Positions 53,216-63,086 of a stretch of DNA of 64,000 nucleotides are shown in pieces. A program made the translations under genes and the position numbers. Source of the stretch: Methylococcaceae bacterium UBA6146. Its GTDB lineage: Bacteria > Pseudomonadota > Gammaproteobacteria > Methylococcales > Methylomonadaceae. The stretch spans positions 336,155 to 400,154 of the forward strand of contig DIUY01000011.1 of the NCBI GenBank assembly GCA_002422395.1, written 5' to 3'. The notes under the pieces are model-generated. The model did not search any database. It had not been told where the DNA came from and was given only the letters and a program-made list of their open reading frames with translations. How positions within the stretch are numbered: position 1 is the first letter of the stretch; each line of letters starts with the position of its first letter.

Positions 53216-54313
53216 ATGACCGCTCAAACCCAGGCCACCCTGCTTATCATTGACGACTCTGCCGAAAACCTGAGTGTGCTAAGCGAATTGCTGCGCCCAT
53301 ATTACCGCGTTTTGGCGGCGGTTTCCGGGCAGAGCGGCTTGCGGGTGGCTAACGGACAGGCTAAGCCGGACTTGATATTGCTGGATGTGATGATGCCCGT
53401 CATGGATGGGTATGAAGTGTTGGCGCAACTGCGCAAAAACCCGGCCACCAGCGCCATCCCCGTTATTTTCCTTACGGCTTTGGCAGATGCCGAAGACGAG
53501 GAGCGAGGCTTGCAATTGGGCGCTGCCGATTATATCACCAAGCCGATTAAGCCGACTGTGGTGTTGGCTAGAGTACGCAACCAACTGGAACTTAAGCGTG
53601 CGCATGATTGGCTTAAGAATCAAAATGGTTTTCTCGAAGCTGAAATAGCCCGGCGTATGGCGGAAAATGACCTTATCCAGCAGGCAAGTATTCGGGCGTT
53701 GGCGCATCTTGCCGAAACGCGTGATCCGGAAACCGGCCATCATATTGCCCGCACCCAAGCCTATGTGCAACTGTTGGCAGTTAAATTACAGCGCCACCCG
53801 CGTTTTGCCGCCACGCTCACCGAACCTTACATAGACCGGCTGACCCGTTCGGCACCCCTGCATGACATTGGCAAAGTCGGGGTTCCCGATTACATTTTGC
53901 TTAAGCCGGGACCGCTCACACCGGATGAGTGGGTTATCATGGAAACCCATGCTAAGTTGGGCAGCGAAGCGATTGAGCAGACCGAGTCCGACATCAAATC
54001 ACCCTTGGCGTTTCTCGAACTGACTAAGGAAATCACCCATTGGCATCATGAAAAATGGGATGGCAGCGGCTATCCAGATGGCTTGGTGGGTGACGCCATT
54101 CCTATTTCCGCCCGCATTATGGCAATTGCCGACGTGTTCGATGCACTGATTTCAAAACGTGTTTATAAAGATCCGATACCTTATGGCGAAGCCTGCGAGA
54201 TTATCGCCACTGAGCGTGGCAAACACTTCGACCCTGATGTGGTCGATGTTTTCCTTGCCAATTTTGATGAGTTTGTTGCCATTGCCGAAAACTATGGGCA
54301 CGTTAGTGGATAA
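53216..54313 (+). CDS. Response regulator with HD-GYP c-di-GMP phosphodiesterase output
   Basis: 365 residues. REC domain (about 8-125) with phosphoacceptor Asp57 in LLDVMMPVMDG; HD-GYP domain with HD at 216-217 (PLHDIGKVG) and HHEKWDGSGYPDGL. It should hydrolyse c-di-GMP on phosphorylation. The hybrid kinase downstream, on the same strand 164 nt later, is the obvious candidate sensor. The 53032-53215 gap holds no gene. Confidence 0.92.
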   Translation: MTAQTQATLLIIDDSAENLSVLSELLRPYYRVLAAVSGQSGLRVANGQAKPDLILLDVMMPVMDGYEVLAQLRKNPATSAIPVIFLTALADAEDEERGLQLGAADYITKPIKPTVVLARVRNQLELKRAHDWLKNQNGFLEAEIARRMAENDLIQQASIRALAHLAETRDPETGHHIARTQAYVQLLAVKLQRHPRFAATLTEPYIDRLTRSAPLHDIGKVGVPDYILLKPGPLTPDEWVIMETHAKLGSEAIEQTESDIKSPLAFLELTKEITHWHHEKWDGSGYPDGLVGDAIPISARIMAIADVFDALISKRVYKDPIPYGEACEIIATERGKHFDPDVVDVFLANFDEFVAIAENYGHVSG

Positions 54314-54477
54314 CCGAAGGCTGTGATTGGCGTCTGTCCAATAGCCTGTAAAACGGTTGGTTGTGGCGTAACTGTTTGCGGCACAAGCGGGCTGCCGGAG
54401 TCCAGTTTACAAGGCAGTGGGCGATTTAAAAACAGCACTGGCCCAACCGCTACCCGCTGCGATCAAGGATGTGCTGA

Positions 54478-57400
54478 ATGACTGTTCAACCCCACCCCTC
54501 TAAATCGGTGAATAAAGTTGTCTTGCTGGCAGCGGTGCTGGCGATAGTGACCGGCTCAATGGTGTTGCTCGGCTGGCTGTTCGATATTGCCGTTTTCCAG
54601 CGTGTTTTGCCCTTTGGAGTTGCCATGAAGGCGGACTCGGCAATCTGCTTTGTGCTGGTCGGCCTGGCCTTACTGCCTTCTGCCTGGCTTCCCGCAGAAA
54701 TGTCCCCTAAGTGTCTGGGGGTGTTTGGTGTGTCCCGGCTTGGCGTGGCGCTGGTTGGCCTGGTCGGCTTGTTGACGCTGTCTGAATATTGGTTTGGCTG
54801 GAATATCGGTATTGACCACATACTGTTTTTTGCGGGGGCCGATTCGGTAAGTACGGCGCATTCGGGACGGATGCCCTCCGAACCGGCTTTGTGTTTTGTG
54901 TTGCTGGCATTGGCTCTGTGGGATGGTTGTGCGGCCAAGCGGGAAAGCTGGCGCGGCATCCTATCGCTAAGCTTTGCCTTGTCGGTGCTGGCCATCGCGT
55001 TGGCGTCTTTACTAACCTATGTTGCGTCAATGCTGGGGGTGTTTGGATGGTTTGGCTTCACCATTATGGCGGCGGATACCGCCGCTTTATTTGTAATATT
55101 AAGCGTGGCGGTTGTTAGGATAAACATACAGCCAGAGGTTTTGCCGTGGCGGCTCAGTAAAAAAATCACAGCCTCGCTGATCGTCTGTTTGCTGTTGTTG
55201 GCGATTATGGGCCTTAACGCTAGCCGGACTGATGCTTGGCTGCAAGACGTGCTGGGTAAAATGGCCTTCAATGAGGCGGTGCAGACCGCTATTGATAGTA
55301 TTGAGAACGACGCAATGGACGCTCAAACCCATGCGCTGGCCTATTTTATTACGGGCGACCAACGTCATGCGACCCGCTATTTTTTGGTTAGGGCTGAGCT
55401 GGACGCCGAACTTGACCGCTTGCGCAAAATTGAATCCGATGCCGCCCAACCATTCCACCAGCGGCATTTTGCCCTGGCCGAAGAATGGCTTAAGAACCTA
55501 TGGCAATGGCATGGGCAACTGTTTGCCGCCACCCCCGCTGGCTTATCTGAGGCGGCCCGTGACAACTTGCTCAATCGTGGCGAAATTATGCTGACGGATC
55601 GCCGTCGGGTATTCGCCCAAATTGACAACGAGCATCACCAACTCATTAAAAAATTGCAGCAGGCTTCAGAGCCCGTGGTCCGGCACAATTATCTGGTCAC
55701 CGCGTTTGGCACACTTGCCGCATTGGTTGTTTTTTTTGCCGCGCTGTTCAAGCTGAATGCCGTCGAAAATAGGCGCAAGCAAATCGAGGATGCCCTACGC
55801 GATAGCGAAGACTATCTTAGGGAAGCCCAGAACATTGCGGGTTTGGGCACTTATCTTTTAAATATTCCGGAAGATTCGTGGCAAAGTTCTGACATGCTTG
55901 ATGAGTTGTTTGGCATAGACGAGGCTTTCGAACGTTCCGTAGCCGGATGGCTGTCTTTGGTCCATCCTGATGACCAAGCGATGATAGGCCATTATCTAAA
56001 GGACGACGTTCTGGGGCTAGGCAATACGTTTGATAAAGAATACCGCATTATCCGGCCTATCGACCAAGCCGAGCGTTGGGTTCATGGCTTAGGCAAATTG
56101 CGGCTTGATAGCCAAGGCCAGGCTGTGCAAATACATGGCACGGTTCAAGACATCACCGAGCGCAAGCACCTTGAAGAACAGCTGCGCAAGTTGGTTTTGG
56201 CCGTGGAGCAAAGTCCGGAAAGTATCGTTATCACCAATCTGATTCCCGAAATCGAATATGTCAATGACAGCTTTCTGGCAATCACCGGTTACTGCCGCGA
56301 AGAAATCATTGGCCAGAACCCGCGTGTTTTGCATTCAGGCCAAACGTCGCCCGAAACTTATGCTTCCCTATGGACGGCATTGGCGCAGGGCGAGGTGTGG
56401 GCGGGTGAGTTTATCAATAGACGTAAGGATGGCAGCGAGTATATAGAATCCGCCATCATTAGCCCGTTGCGGCAGCCAAATGGCGGTATGACGCATTATG
56501 TCGCCGTGAAAAAGGATGTCACGGAAATGAAGCGCATGGTTGATGAACTTGAGCTCCACCGTAACCATCTGGAAGAGCTGGTCACGCTGCGCACTGCCCA
56601 ACTGATTGCCGCAAAGCAACAGGCGGAGGCGGCCAATCATGCCAAAAGCGTTTTTCTCGCGAATATGAGCCATGAAATCCGCACCCCCATGAATGCGATT
56701 CTTGGCCTCAGCCATTTGCTGCGCAGCAACGCCACGCTGCAACAAGTGGGCTGGCTGGATAAGATCAATCAAGCCGCGCACCATCTGTTGTCGATTATTA
56801 ACGACATCCTCGATCTTGCCAAGATAGAAGCCGATAAGTTGCAGTTGGAACAGGGCGATTTTGCGTTGGATGTCGTGCTTGATCATGTCCGTTCGCTAAT
56901 TTCTGAGTCGGTGCTGGCCAAAGGCTTGCGTGTGGTGGTGGAGTGTGACAGCGTGCCGCTATGGCTGCGTGGTGATGCGCTGCGGTTGCGTCAAGCGCTG
57001 CTCAACTATGCCAGTAATGCCGTCAAATTTACGGAGACGGGCACTATCGCGCTGCGTGCCCGGTTACTGGAGGATACCGAGGCGGATGTGCTGGTGCGTT
57101 TTGAAGTTACCGATACCGGCATTGGCATTGCACCTGAAGTCCAAGAGCGGCTGTTCAAGGTCTTTGAGCAGGCCGACAATTCGATTACGCGCAAATATGG
57201 CGGTACAGGTCTTGGGCTGGCCATTACCCAGCGCCTGGTGCAACTGATGGGCGGCGAGACCGGAGTTGACAGCATACCCGGGGTGGGTAGCACTTTTTGG
57301 TTCACCGTGCGTCTGCAACGGGCGCAGGGTGAGCGATGCCCAGTGTCTGAAGTGGACATTACCGGAGCCGAACGGCAATTGCGCAGTCGCCACAGCGGTG

Positions 57401-58431
57401 CAAAGATACTGCTGGCGGAAGATAACCCTATTAACAGTGAAGTGGCGTTAGAGCTATTGCACGGTGTGGGGCTAGTGGTGGACGTGGCTAATGATGGCGG
57501 CGAAGCATTGGCTAAGGCGCAGGCGCAAGCCTATGACCTGGTGTTAATGGATATGCAAATGCCCAATATGGACGGTCTCGCGGCCACCCGCGCCATCCGC
57601 GCCTTGCCGGGCTGGGCCAATATCCCTATCTTGGCAATGACGGCGAATGCTTTTGATGCCGACCGCCGCGCTTACCAAAAGGCGGGCATGGATGACTTTA
57701 TCACCAAGCCCGTTGATACCGACATACTTTATGCCACGCTGATGAAATGGTTGCCGGACCGGACGGCGGGAGAGTACGATCAAGCACCGGATGTGGCCAG
57801 TGTGCCGCAGGATAAAAAGTCCGTAAAAGCGCTGGCAAATCTGGCGGGTGTTGTCGGCCTTAACACTGCCCAAGGGTTGTCTGTGGTGCGTGGGGACACC
57901 GCCAAATATCTGGATTTGCTGAACCGTTTTGTTGACGCCCATGCCGATGATATGGCGCGGGTGGCGGCGAGTTTGGATGCAGGCGATGACGTGACCGCCC
58001 GACGCGTAGTTCATACCCTGATCGGAACAGCGGGAACACTGGGGGCTGAACGGTTGGCGAAATTGGCGGCGATTGTGCAAGAAAAATTGCACGGCAGTCA
58101 CGGCATGCCCATTAGCGCCGACGACATCCGCCCCGAAATGGACGCTGTCAGCTACGCGTTGATAACTTTGGCGGCTGCTTTGCCAACGCCTATAGTCGTG
58201 CCTGTTCAGGCGGACATCTCGCCCCCTGACCAGGAAACGTTACAAAAAGTGCTTGATGCCTTGGCTACCTTGCTGGCGCAAAGTGACACCACCGCGCTTA
58301 CCTTGTTGGAGGATAACGCCGGATTGCTACGCGCGGCCTGGGGTGTGGAGTTCGATAAAATAGCTTTGCAGATCAGGCAGTTCGACTTTGAAACAGCCTA
58401 CGGGACATTGCAAAGTTTGCAGCGATATTGA
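54478..58431 (+). CDS. Membrane hybrid sensor histidine kinase
   Basis: 1317 residues. About eight N-terminal membrane segments (to about residue 215), a CHASE3-like periplasmic or cytosolic helical part (about 230-410), another membrane helix, two PAS/PAC domains (about 440-690), HisKA with His732 (NMSHEIRTPMNAIL), HATPase_c with DTGIGI and GTGLGLAI, receiver domain with Asp1025 (VLMDMQMPNMDG), and a C-terminal HPt with His1179 in VHTLIGTAGTLG. The usual HxLKG has Ile for Lys. The HPt probably relays phosphate to the HD-GYP regulator upstream. Ligand unknown. Confidence 0.9.
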   Translation: MTVQPHPSKSVNKVVLLAAVLAIVTGSMVLLGWLFDIAVFQRVLPFGVAMKADSAICFVLVGLALLPSAWLPAEMSPKCLGVFGVSRLGVALVGLVGLLTLSEYWFGWNIGIDHILFFAGADSVSTAHSGRMPSEPALCFVLLALALWDGCAAKRESWRGILSLSFALSVLAIALASLLTYVASMLGVFGWFGFTIMAADTAALFVILSVAVVRINIQPEVLPWRLSKKITASLIVCLLLLAIMGLNASRTDAWLQDVLGKMAFNEAVQTAIDSIENDAMDAQTHALAYFITGDQRHATRYFLVRAELDAELDRLRKIESDAAQPFHQRHFALAEEWLKNLWQWHGQLFAATPAGLSEAARDNLLNRGEIMLTDRRRVFAQIDNEHHQLIKKLQQASEPVVRHNYLVTAFGTLAALVVFFAALFKLNAVENRRKQIEDALRDSEDYLREAQNIAGLGTYLLNIPEDSWQSSDMLDELFGIDEAFERSVAGWLSLVHPDDQAMIGHYLKDDVLGLGNTFDKEYRIIRPIDQAERWVHGLGKLRLDSQGQAVQIHGTVQDITERKHLEEQLRKLVLAVEQSPESIVITNLIPEIEYVNDSFLAITGYCREEIIGQNPRVLHSGQTSPETYASLWTALAQGEVWAGEFINRRKDGSEYIESAIISPLRQPNGGMTHYVAVKKDVTEMKRMVDELELHRNHLEELVTLRTAQLIAAKQQAEAANHAKSVFLANMSHEIRTPMNAILGLSHLLRSNATLQQVGWLDKINQAAHHLLSIINDILDLAKIEADKLQLEQGDFALDVVLDHVRSLISESVLAKGLRVVVECDSVPLWLRGDALRLRQALLNYASNAVKFTETGTIALRARLLEDTEADVLVRFEVTDTGIGIAPEVQERLFKVFEQADNSITRKYGGTGLGLAITQRLVQLMGGETGVDSIPGVGSTFWFTVRLQRAQGERCPVSEVDITGAERQLRSRHSGAKILLAEDNPINSEVALELLHGVGLVVDVANDGGEALAKAQAQAYDLVLMDMQMPNMDGLAATRAIRALPGWANIPILAMTANAFDADRRAYQKAGMDDFITKPVDTDILYATLMKWLPDRTAGEYDQAPDVASVPQDKKSVKALANLAGVVGLNTAQGLSVVRGDTAKYLDLLNRFVDAHADDMARVAASLDAGDDVTARRVVHTLIGTAGTLGAERLAKLAAIVQEKLHGSHGMPISADDIRPEMDAVSYALITLAAALPTPIVVPVQADISPPDQETLQKVLDALATLLAQSDTTALTLLEDNAGLLRAAWGVEFDKIALQIRQFDFETAYGTLQSLQRY

Positions 58432-58452
58432 CCTTGGCCGCTTTGATCGCCG

Positions 58453-60633
58453 CTAATAAAACCGCACCTTACCTGTTTCAATGTCGTACATGGCGCCGAC
58501 GAGGGCTATCTTGCCTTGTTCGAGCAGGGCGTTCAGCGAGGGGCTTTGGCGTTTGATTTGCCCGACGGTCAACAACACGTTTTTATCGGCGACTTTTTGC
58601 ACCAGTTCGGGACTGTCAACACTGACCGGCACACCTTCCTCGAGGCTGACGGCTTCAACGGCAGGCTGGATTTTGTCTAGCAAGCCGGTCAAATGATCGA
58701 GCTTGGCATGGGCGCACGCGCCTTTAATCGCCCCGCAATGCGAGTGGCCTAACACCACAATCAATTTAGAGCCGGCTATGTTACAGGCATATTCCATGCT
58801 GCCAAGAATGTCGTCATTGCTGATATTGCCGGCAACCCGCACACTAAACACGTCACCTAAGCCTTGGTCAAAAATCAGTTCCACCGAGGTGCGCGAGTCC
58901 ATACAGCTTAAAATAATGGCGATAGGAAACTGTCCTTGCCCTGTGTCGTTGACTTGTTCGAGCAGGTTGCGGTTGGATTTTAGGTTGTTGACAAAACGTT
59001 CGTTGCCTTCTTTCAGCAAGGCCAGCACGTCCGCTGGGGTGAGGGAGTTTTGCGCATCGTAGCTGGGTGGCCGGGCATTGCTGACGGGTGGCAATTCGCC
59101 GTAACCGCGCAGGTTGTTTAAGGTCAGCTTAATGCGCTTTAACTTCGCCTCGTGCTGGAAGTCGGTGATGATCTCAAAAATATCGTAATCGATATATTTG
59201 GAACGGGTCGCATCAATCACGACCTCTGACGCCACCGGTAGCCTTTCTAAGGTTTGTTTGACATGAGCCTTGTTTAAAAAGGAGACGTGTTCTGCCAGGC
59301 GCAGAATAATTTTGTTGTTGATGGTCGATTCTTGAAAATAAGCCGCGCTTTTGTAATTTTCCAGCAAAATCGCCACCAAGGCTGTCAACAGGCCGATGGC
59401 AATGCCAATTAACAGGGTGGTGAACACCAGACCGAACACGGTTGCCACAAACGGCAAAAAATTGCTCCAACCGGCACGATAGAGCGTGAGGATCATGTCC
59501 GGCCTAATCAGTTTAAAGCTGACCACCAACAAGATAGCGGCAAGGCTGGCAAGCGGGATCTCGTTTAGCCAGTTGGGGATGGCAAGTACGGCAAACAGCA
59601 GCAATGCGCCATGCATAATAGCCGACCGCTTGGTTTTGGCGCCTGACTGGCTATTTAAAGAGCTGCGGACAATAACTTGGGTCAGCGGTAAGCCGCCGAT
59701 TAAACCGGCGCTGATATTGCCGACACCTTGGGCAATCAGTTCCTGATTGGCGGGGGTTGTCCGTTTATCAGCGTCCAATTTATCAACGGCGTCCACCGAC
59801 AATAAGGTTTCTAAGCTGGCCACCAGCGCGAGCGTGACAGCGGCTAAATAGACGCCCGGTTGGCTTAGCGCACCGAAGTCGGGAAAATGCAACTGCGCCG
59901 AAAAATCAGCCACGCTACGCAACACTGGTAACGCCACCAGATGTGATTCCTGTAAGGCCAGCTCAGGCAGCTGGGACTGCATGATTTTATTAATGGCGAC
60001 ACCCACCATAACCGCCAGCAAAACACCGTAGATTGGTTGGGTGACGTCCGGTTTTTTAACGGATAGCCATTCCCATGTGATTAACAATGCCAATGACACG
60101 ACGCTGATAACGGTCGCCGTCGGGGACATAAAATCCAGCATGTGCGCCAATTCGGAAAACGACGAGTATTGGTCGAATTGCAAAAATGTCATGTCGCCTT
60201 CGTAATCGCTGTCATAGCCGATAGCATGGGGGATTTGCTTGAGCAGCAAAATGACGCCGATACCCGACAACATGCCGTTAATCACCGATGACGGGAAATA
60301 ATAGGCGATAACGCCCGCTTTCGCTAAGCCCATCAAGATTTGCAGCAAACCGGCCAACACCACCGCCAATAAAAAGGCGTTAAAGCCCAGTTGTCCGATT
60401 TCCGTCATCACCAGCACGGCAAGCCCGGCGGAGGCGCCGCTGATGCCCAGCGCCGAGCCGCTTAGCGGGGCGACCACCAAGCCGCCGATAATGCCGGTTA
60501 TCAGGCCGGAAAACAGCGGTGCGCCGGAAGCTAACGCAATACCGAGCGATAACGGGATGGCGATCAGAAAAACGGCGATACTGGCGGGAATATCATTTTT
60601 TAGCGTTGCAAATAAATTAGTTTGGTTAATCAT
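58453..60633 (-). CDS. SulP anion transporter fused to beta-carbonic anhydrase (copy 3)
   Basis: 726 residues. SulP core with NDIPASIAVFLIAIPLSLGI, then STAS (VVIDATRSKYIDYDIFEII), then a beta-class carbonic anhydrase at about 535-726 with ILSCMDSRTS and GHSHCGAIKG supplying zinc Cys, Asp/Arg dyad, His and Cys. The fusion implies bicarbonate transport with direct CO2/HCO3- conversion. It is the first of two SulP genes in tandem on the minus strand. Length is typical for such fusions. Confidence 0.92.
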   Translation of the reverse strand: MINQTNLFATLKNDIPASIAVFLIAIPLSLGIALASGAPLFSGLITGIIGGLVVAPLSGSALGISGASAGLAVLVMTEIGQLGFNAFLLAVVLAGLLQILMGLAKAGVIAYYFPSSVINGMLSGIGVILLLKQIPHAIGYDSDYEGDMTFLQFDQYSSFSELAHMLDFMSPTATVISVVSLALLITWEWLSVKKPDVTQPIYGVLLAVMVGVAINKIMQSQLPELALQESHLVALPVLRSVADFSAQLHFPDFGALSQPGVYLAAVTLALVASLETLLSVDAVDKLDADKRTTPANQELIAQGVGNISAGLIGGLPLTQVIVRSSLNSQSGAKTKRSAIMHGALLLFAVLAIPNWLNEIPLASLAAILLVVSFKLIRPDMILTLYRAGWSNFLPFVATVFGLVFTTLLIGIAIGLLTALVAILLENYKSAAYFQESTINNKIILRLAEHVSFLNKAHVKQTLERLPVASEVVIDATRSKYIDYDIFEIITDFQHEAKLKRIKLTLNNLRGYGELPPVSNARPPSYDAQNSLTPADVLALLKEGNERFVNNLKSNRNLLEQVNDTGQGQFPIAIILSCMDSRTSVELIFDQGLGDVFSVRVAGNISNDDILGSMEYACNIAGSKLIVVLGHSHCGAIKGACAHAKLDHLTGLLDKIQPAVEAVSLEEGVPVSVDSPELVQKVADKNVLLTVGQIKRQSPSLNALLEQGKIALVGAMYDIETGKVRFY

Positions 60634-60715
60634 GTTGGCAAAATTCTGTTATGTGACCCGTAGCGCACCTAGCACCGGCCTGCGGAGATAGGGGCGCACA
60701 GTACGCCCCCTGCGG

Positions 60716-62296
60716 TTATTGGTTTAAGATAACCATGGCTTCGTGCTTGGGCATTTTTTCTTTCCCATATAAATCAATCACTTCAATGCTGATATTGTCA
60801 TCTGGCGCGGCGGCCAGAAAATTCTCCAGAACTTCGACAATGTCGTGATCGATAAACTTGGCGTTGCTGGCGTCAATAGTAACGGTGCTGCCTTCGGGGA
60901 TGTGCAGGATAAATTTTCTGACCAACGCCTTATTTAAAAATGACACGTCTTTATTCAGCAATAAGGTAAAGTGCATGCCGTCCTGAACCAAGGTGATGGC
61001 CGCATGGTAATTTGCCTTGATGACAAAAAATAGGCCGACTGCCATGCCAATAACCATACCCTCCAATAAGTCGGTCATTAGGATAGCCACAACGGTGATG
61101 GTGAACGGCAAAAATTGGCTCATGCCTTTGTGGTAAAAGTGTTTGAACAGAGAAGGGTTGGCCAATTTATAGCCGGTATGCAGCAGAATCGCCGCCAAAC
61201 AGGCCAGCGGGATAGCGTTCAGATAGCGGGCAAAAAACACCACGCTTAACAGCAAACACACGCCATGAATAAAACAAGCTATCCGGGTTCTGCCGCCGGC
61301 GTTGATGTTGGCGGCGCTGCGGACAATCACCGCAGTCATCGGCAAGCCGCCCAGAAAACCGCTGATAATATTGCCGACGCCTTGCGCTTTCAGCTCGCGG
61401 TTGGTCGGCGCCAGGCGTTTTAACGGGTCGAGCTTGTCCGTCGCTTCCAAACTTAATAACGTTTCCAGACTGGCGATAATGGCAATAGTCACCGCCACTT
61501 TGTAGGTCTCTGGGTTAGTCAGGTAGCTGTAGTCGGGGGAGATGAAATAATTAAAAAAATCAGTGGGTTGCTCCGATACCGGCAGGTTAACCAAATGTTC
61601 GCCGCCAACCGCCCAGGCAGGAAAAAATTGCATCATCAACAGGTTGCAACCAACGCCCCAAAGGACGACGATTAACGGCCCAGGAATCTGTTTGAGCACG
61701 GCCTGTTTTTTAAACACCGGCAATCCCCAGATGATTAAAATCAGCAACGCGACTCCGCTGATAACCATCGCGCCCGGCGAAACCATATTAAACGCCTCAA
61801 ATAAGTCAATAAAGCTGGATTCGGCAGTTTCGCGCATATAGCTTTCATCACCTTCATAGCTGGCATGGTAGCCAGTGGCATGGGGAACCTGCTTGATAAT
61901 CAGGATCAAACCGATAGCCGCCAACATGCCTTCAATCACTGCCGCCGGAAAAAAAGCGCCGATAATCCCCGCCCTTAGGAAGCCTAAGACCAGCTGTATG
62001 CAGCCCGCTAGGATCCCGGCGACCAGCAAGCCCTGAAAACTGCCCAGCGTTTCAATGGCGCCAAAGACTATCACGGTAAGCCCAGCGGCGGGGCCTGACA
62101 CGCTTAGCTGCGACCCGCTTAACCATGACACGACCAAGCCGCCAACCAGCCCGGCAATCAGCCCTGAAAACAACGGTGCGCCGGATGCCATGGCTATCCC
62201 AAGGCACAGCGGCAAGGCGACTAAAAACACCACGATACCGGCGGGTATATCATCTTTGATATGCTCTAAGTAATACTGTGCGTGCTTGTGTATCAT
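60716..62296 (-). CDS. SulP-family transporter with STAS domain (copy 4)
   Basis: 526 residues. Close relative of copy 3: DDIPAGIVVFLVALPLCLGI, SVSGPAAGLTVIVFGAIE, SLETLLSLEATDKLDPLKRL; STAS with TIDASNAKFIDHDIVEVLEN. Probably bicarbonate or a similar anion. ATG 62296 (MIHKHAQYYLE) has GGAGCAC just upstream on the minus strand. It is upstream of copy 3 with an 82-nt gap, so the two may form one operon. It is divergent from the two-component pair at 62415. Confidence 0.9.
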   Translation of the reverse strand: MIHKHAQYYLEHIKDDIPAGIVVFLVALPLCLGIAMASGAPLFSGLIAGLVGGLVVSWLSGSQLSVSGPAAGLTVIVFGAIETLGSFQGLLVAGILAGCIQLVLGFLRAGIIGAFFPAAVIEGMLAAIGLILIIKQVPHATGYHASYEGDESYMRETAESSFIDLFEAFNMVSPGAMVISGVALLILIIWGLPVFKKQAVLKQIPGPLIVVLWGVGCNLLMMQFFPAWAVGGEHLVNLPVSEQPTDFFNYFISPDYSYLTNPETYKVAVTIAIIASLETLLSLEATDKLDPLKRLAPTNRELKAQGVGNIISGFLGGLPMTAVIVRSAANINAGGRTRIACFIHGVCLLLSVVFFARYLNAIPLACLAAILLHTGYKLANPSLFKHFYHKGMSQFLPFTITVVAILMTDLLEGMVIGMAVGLFFVIKANYHAAITLVQDGMHFTLLLNKDVSFLNKALVRKFILHIPEGSTVTIDASNAKFIDHDIVEVLENFLAAAPDDNISIEVIDLYGKEKMPKHEAMVILNQ

Positions 62297-62414
62297 ATTG
62301 TTTGTGCTCCACAATGATGGGGTTTAGAAACCTAAGGCCACGTCACTCGCGGCGGGCTCTGCGGTTTTTTATCCGGGCATTATATCCTGCTAACCTTTCA
62401 CCAACCTTTCAGGT

Positions 62415-63086
62415 ATGAATATTTTATTAGTCGAAGACGATGCGGTGTTGGCTGATGGCTTAAGCCATACGCTTGGCAATGGCGGTTATTTGTTAAGTTG
62501 GGCGAACACCGCAAATTATGCACAACAATTAATCGATGCCCAGGATTTTGATTTGATCATTCTTGATTTGGGCTTGCCGGACAAGGATGGCTTGGAACTG
62601 TTACGCTGGTTGAGGCAACATAAAATCGCCTTGCCGATCATCATCCTGACCGCCCGTGACGGTATCAATGACCGTATTGACGGGATTGAACAAGGTGCGG
62701 ACGATTATTTGACCAAACCCTTTGAGCTTCGTGAGTTGGAGGCCCGGATAAACGCGCTTATCCGGCGTTGCTACGGCGGCTTCAATAATGATTTGGTGGT
62801 CGGCAAGCTGACATTGGACACCCAGCAGCACTTGGTTAAGGTCGATAACGAACCGCTCCAGCTATCAGCACGCGAATATGGCGTGTTGGAGATTTTATTG
62901 TTGCAGGCGGGCAAAGTGGTCGCTAAAGAGCGCATGGCGCAGCGGTTGGCTATCGACGGTGAAGGTTTGACCGATAATGCCATTGAAATTTATGTGCACC
63001 GCCTGCGTAAACGCCTGGAACCTTACGGTATTGTTATCCGTACTGTGCGTGGTTTAGGCTATTTATTGGAGCATTCCGATGGTTAA
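62415..63086 (+). CDS. OmpR-family response regulator (TctD/QseB-like)
   Basis: 223 residues. REC with Asp51 (LIILDLGLPDKDG) and Lys near 101 (YLTKPFELREL), followed by a winged-helix DNA-binding domain (DNAIEIYVHRLRKRLEPYGI, RTVRGLGYLL). It is divergent from SulP copies 4 and 3 over 118 nt, so it is a candidate regulator of these carriers. The kinase start overlaps its stop by 8 nt. Confidence 0.93.
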   Translation: MNILLVEDDAVLADGLSHTLGNGGYLLSWANTANYAQQLIDAQDFDLIILDLGLPDKDGLELLRWLRQHKIALPIIILTARDGINDRIDGIEQGADDYLTKPFELRELEARINALIRRCYGGFNNDLVVGKLTLDTQQHLVKVDNEPLQLSAREYGVLEILLLQAGKVVAKERMAQRLAIDGEGLTDNAIEIYVHRLRKRLEPYGIVIRTVRGLGYLLEHSDG

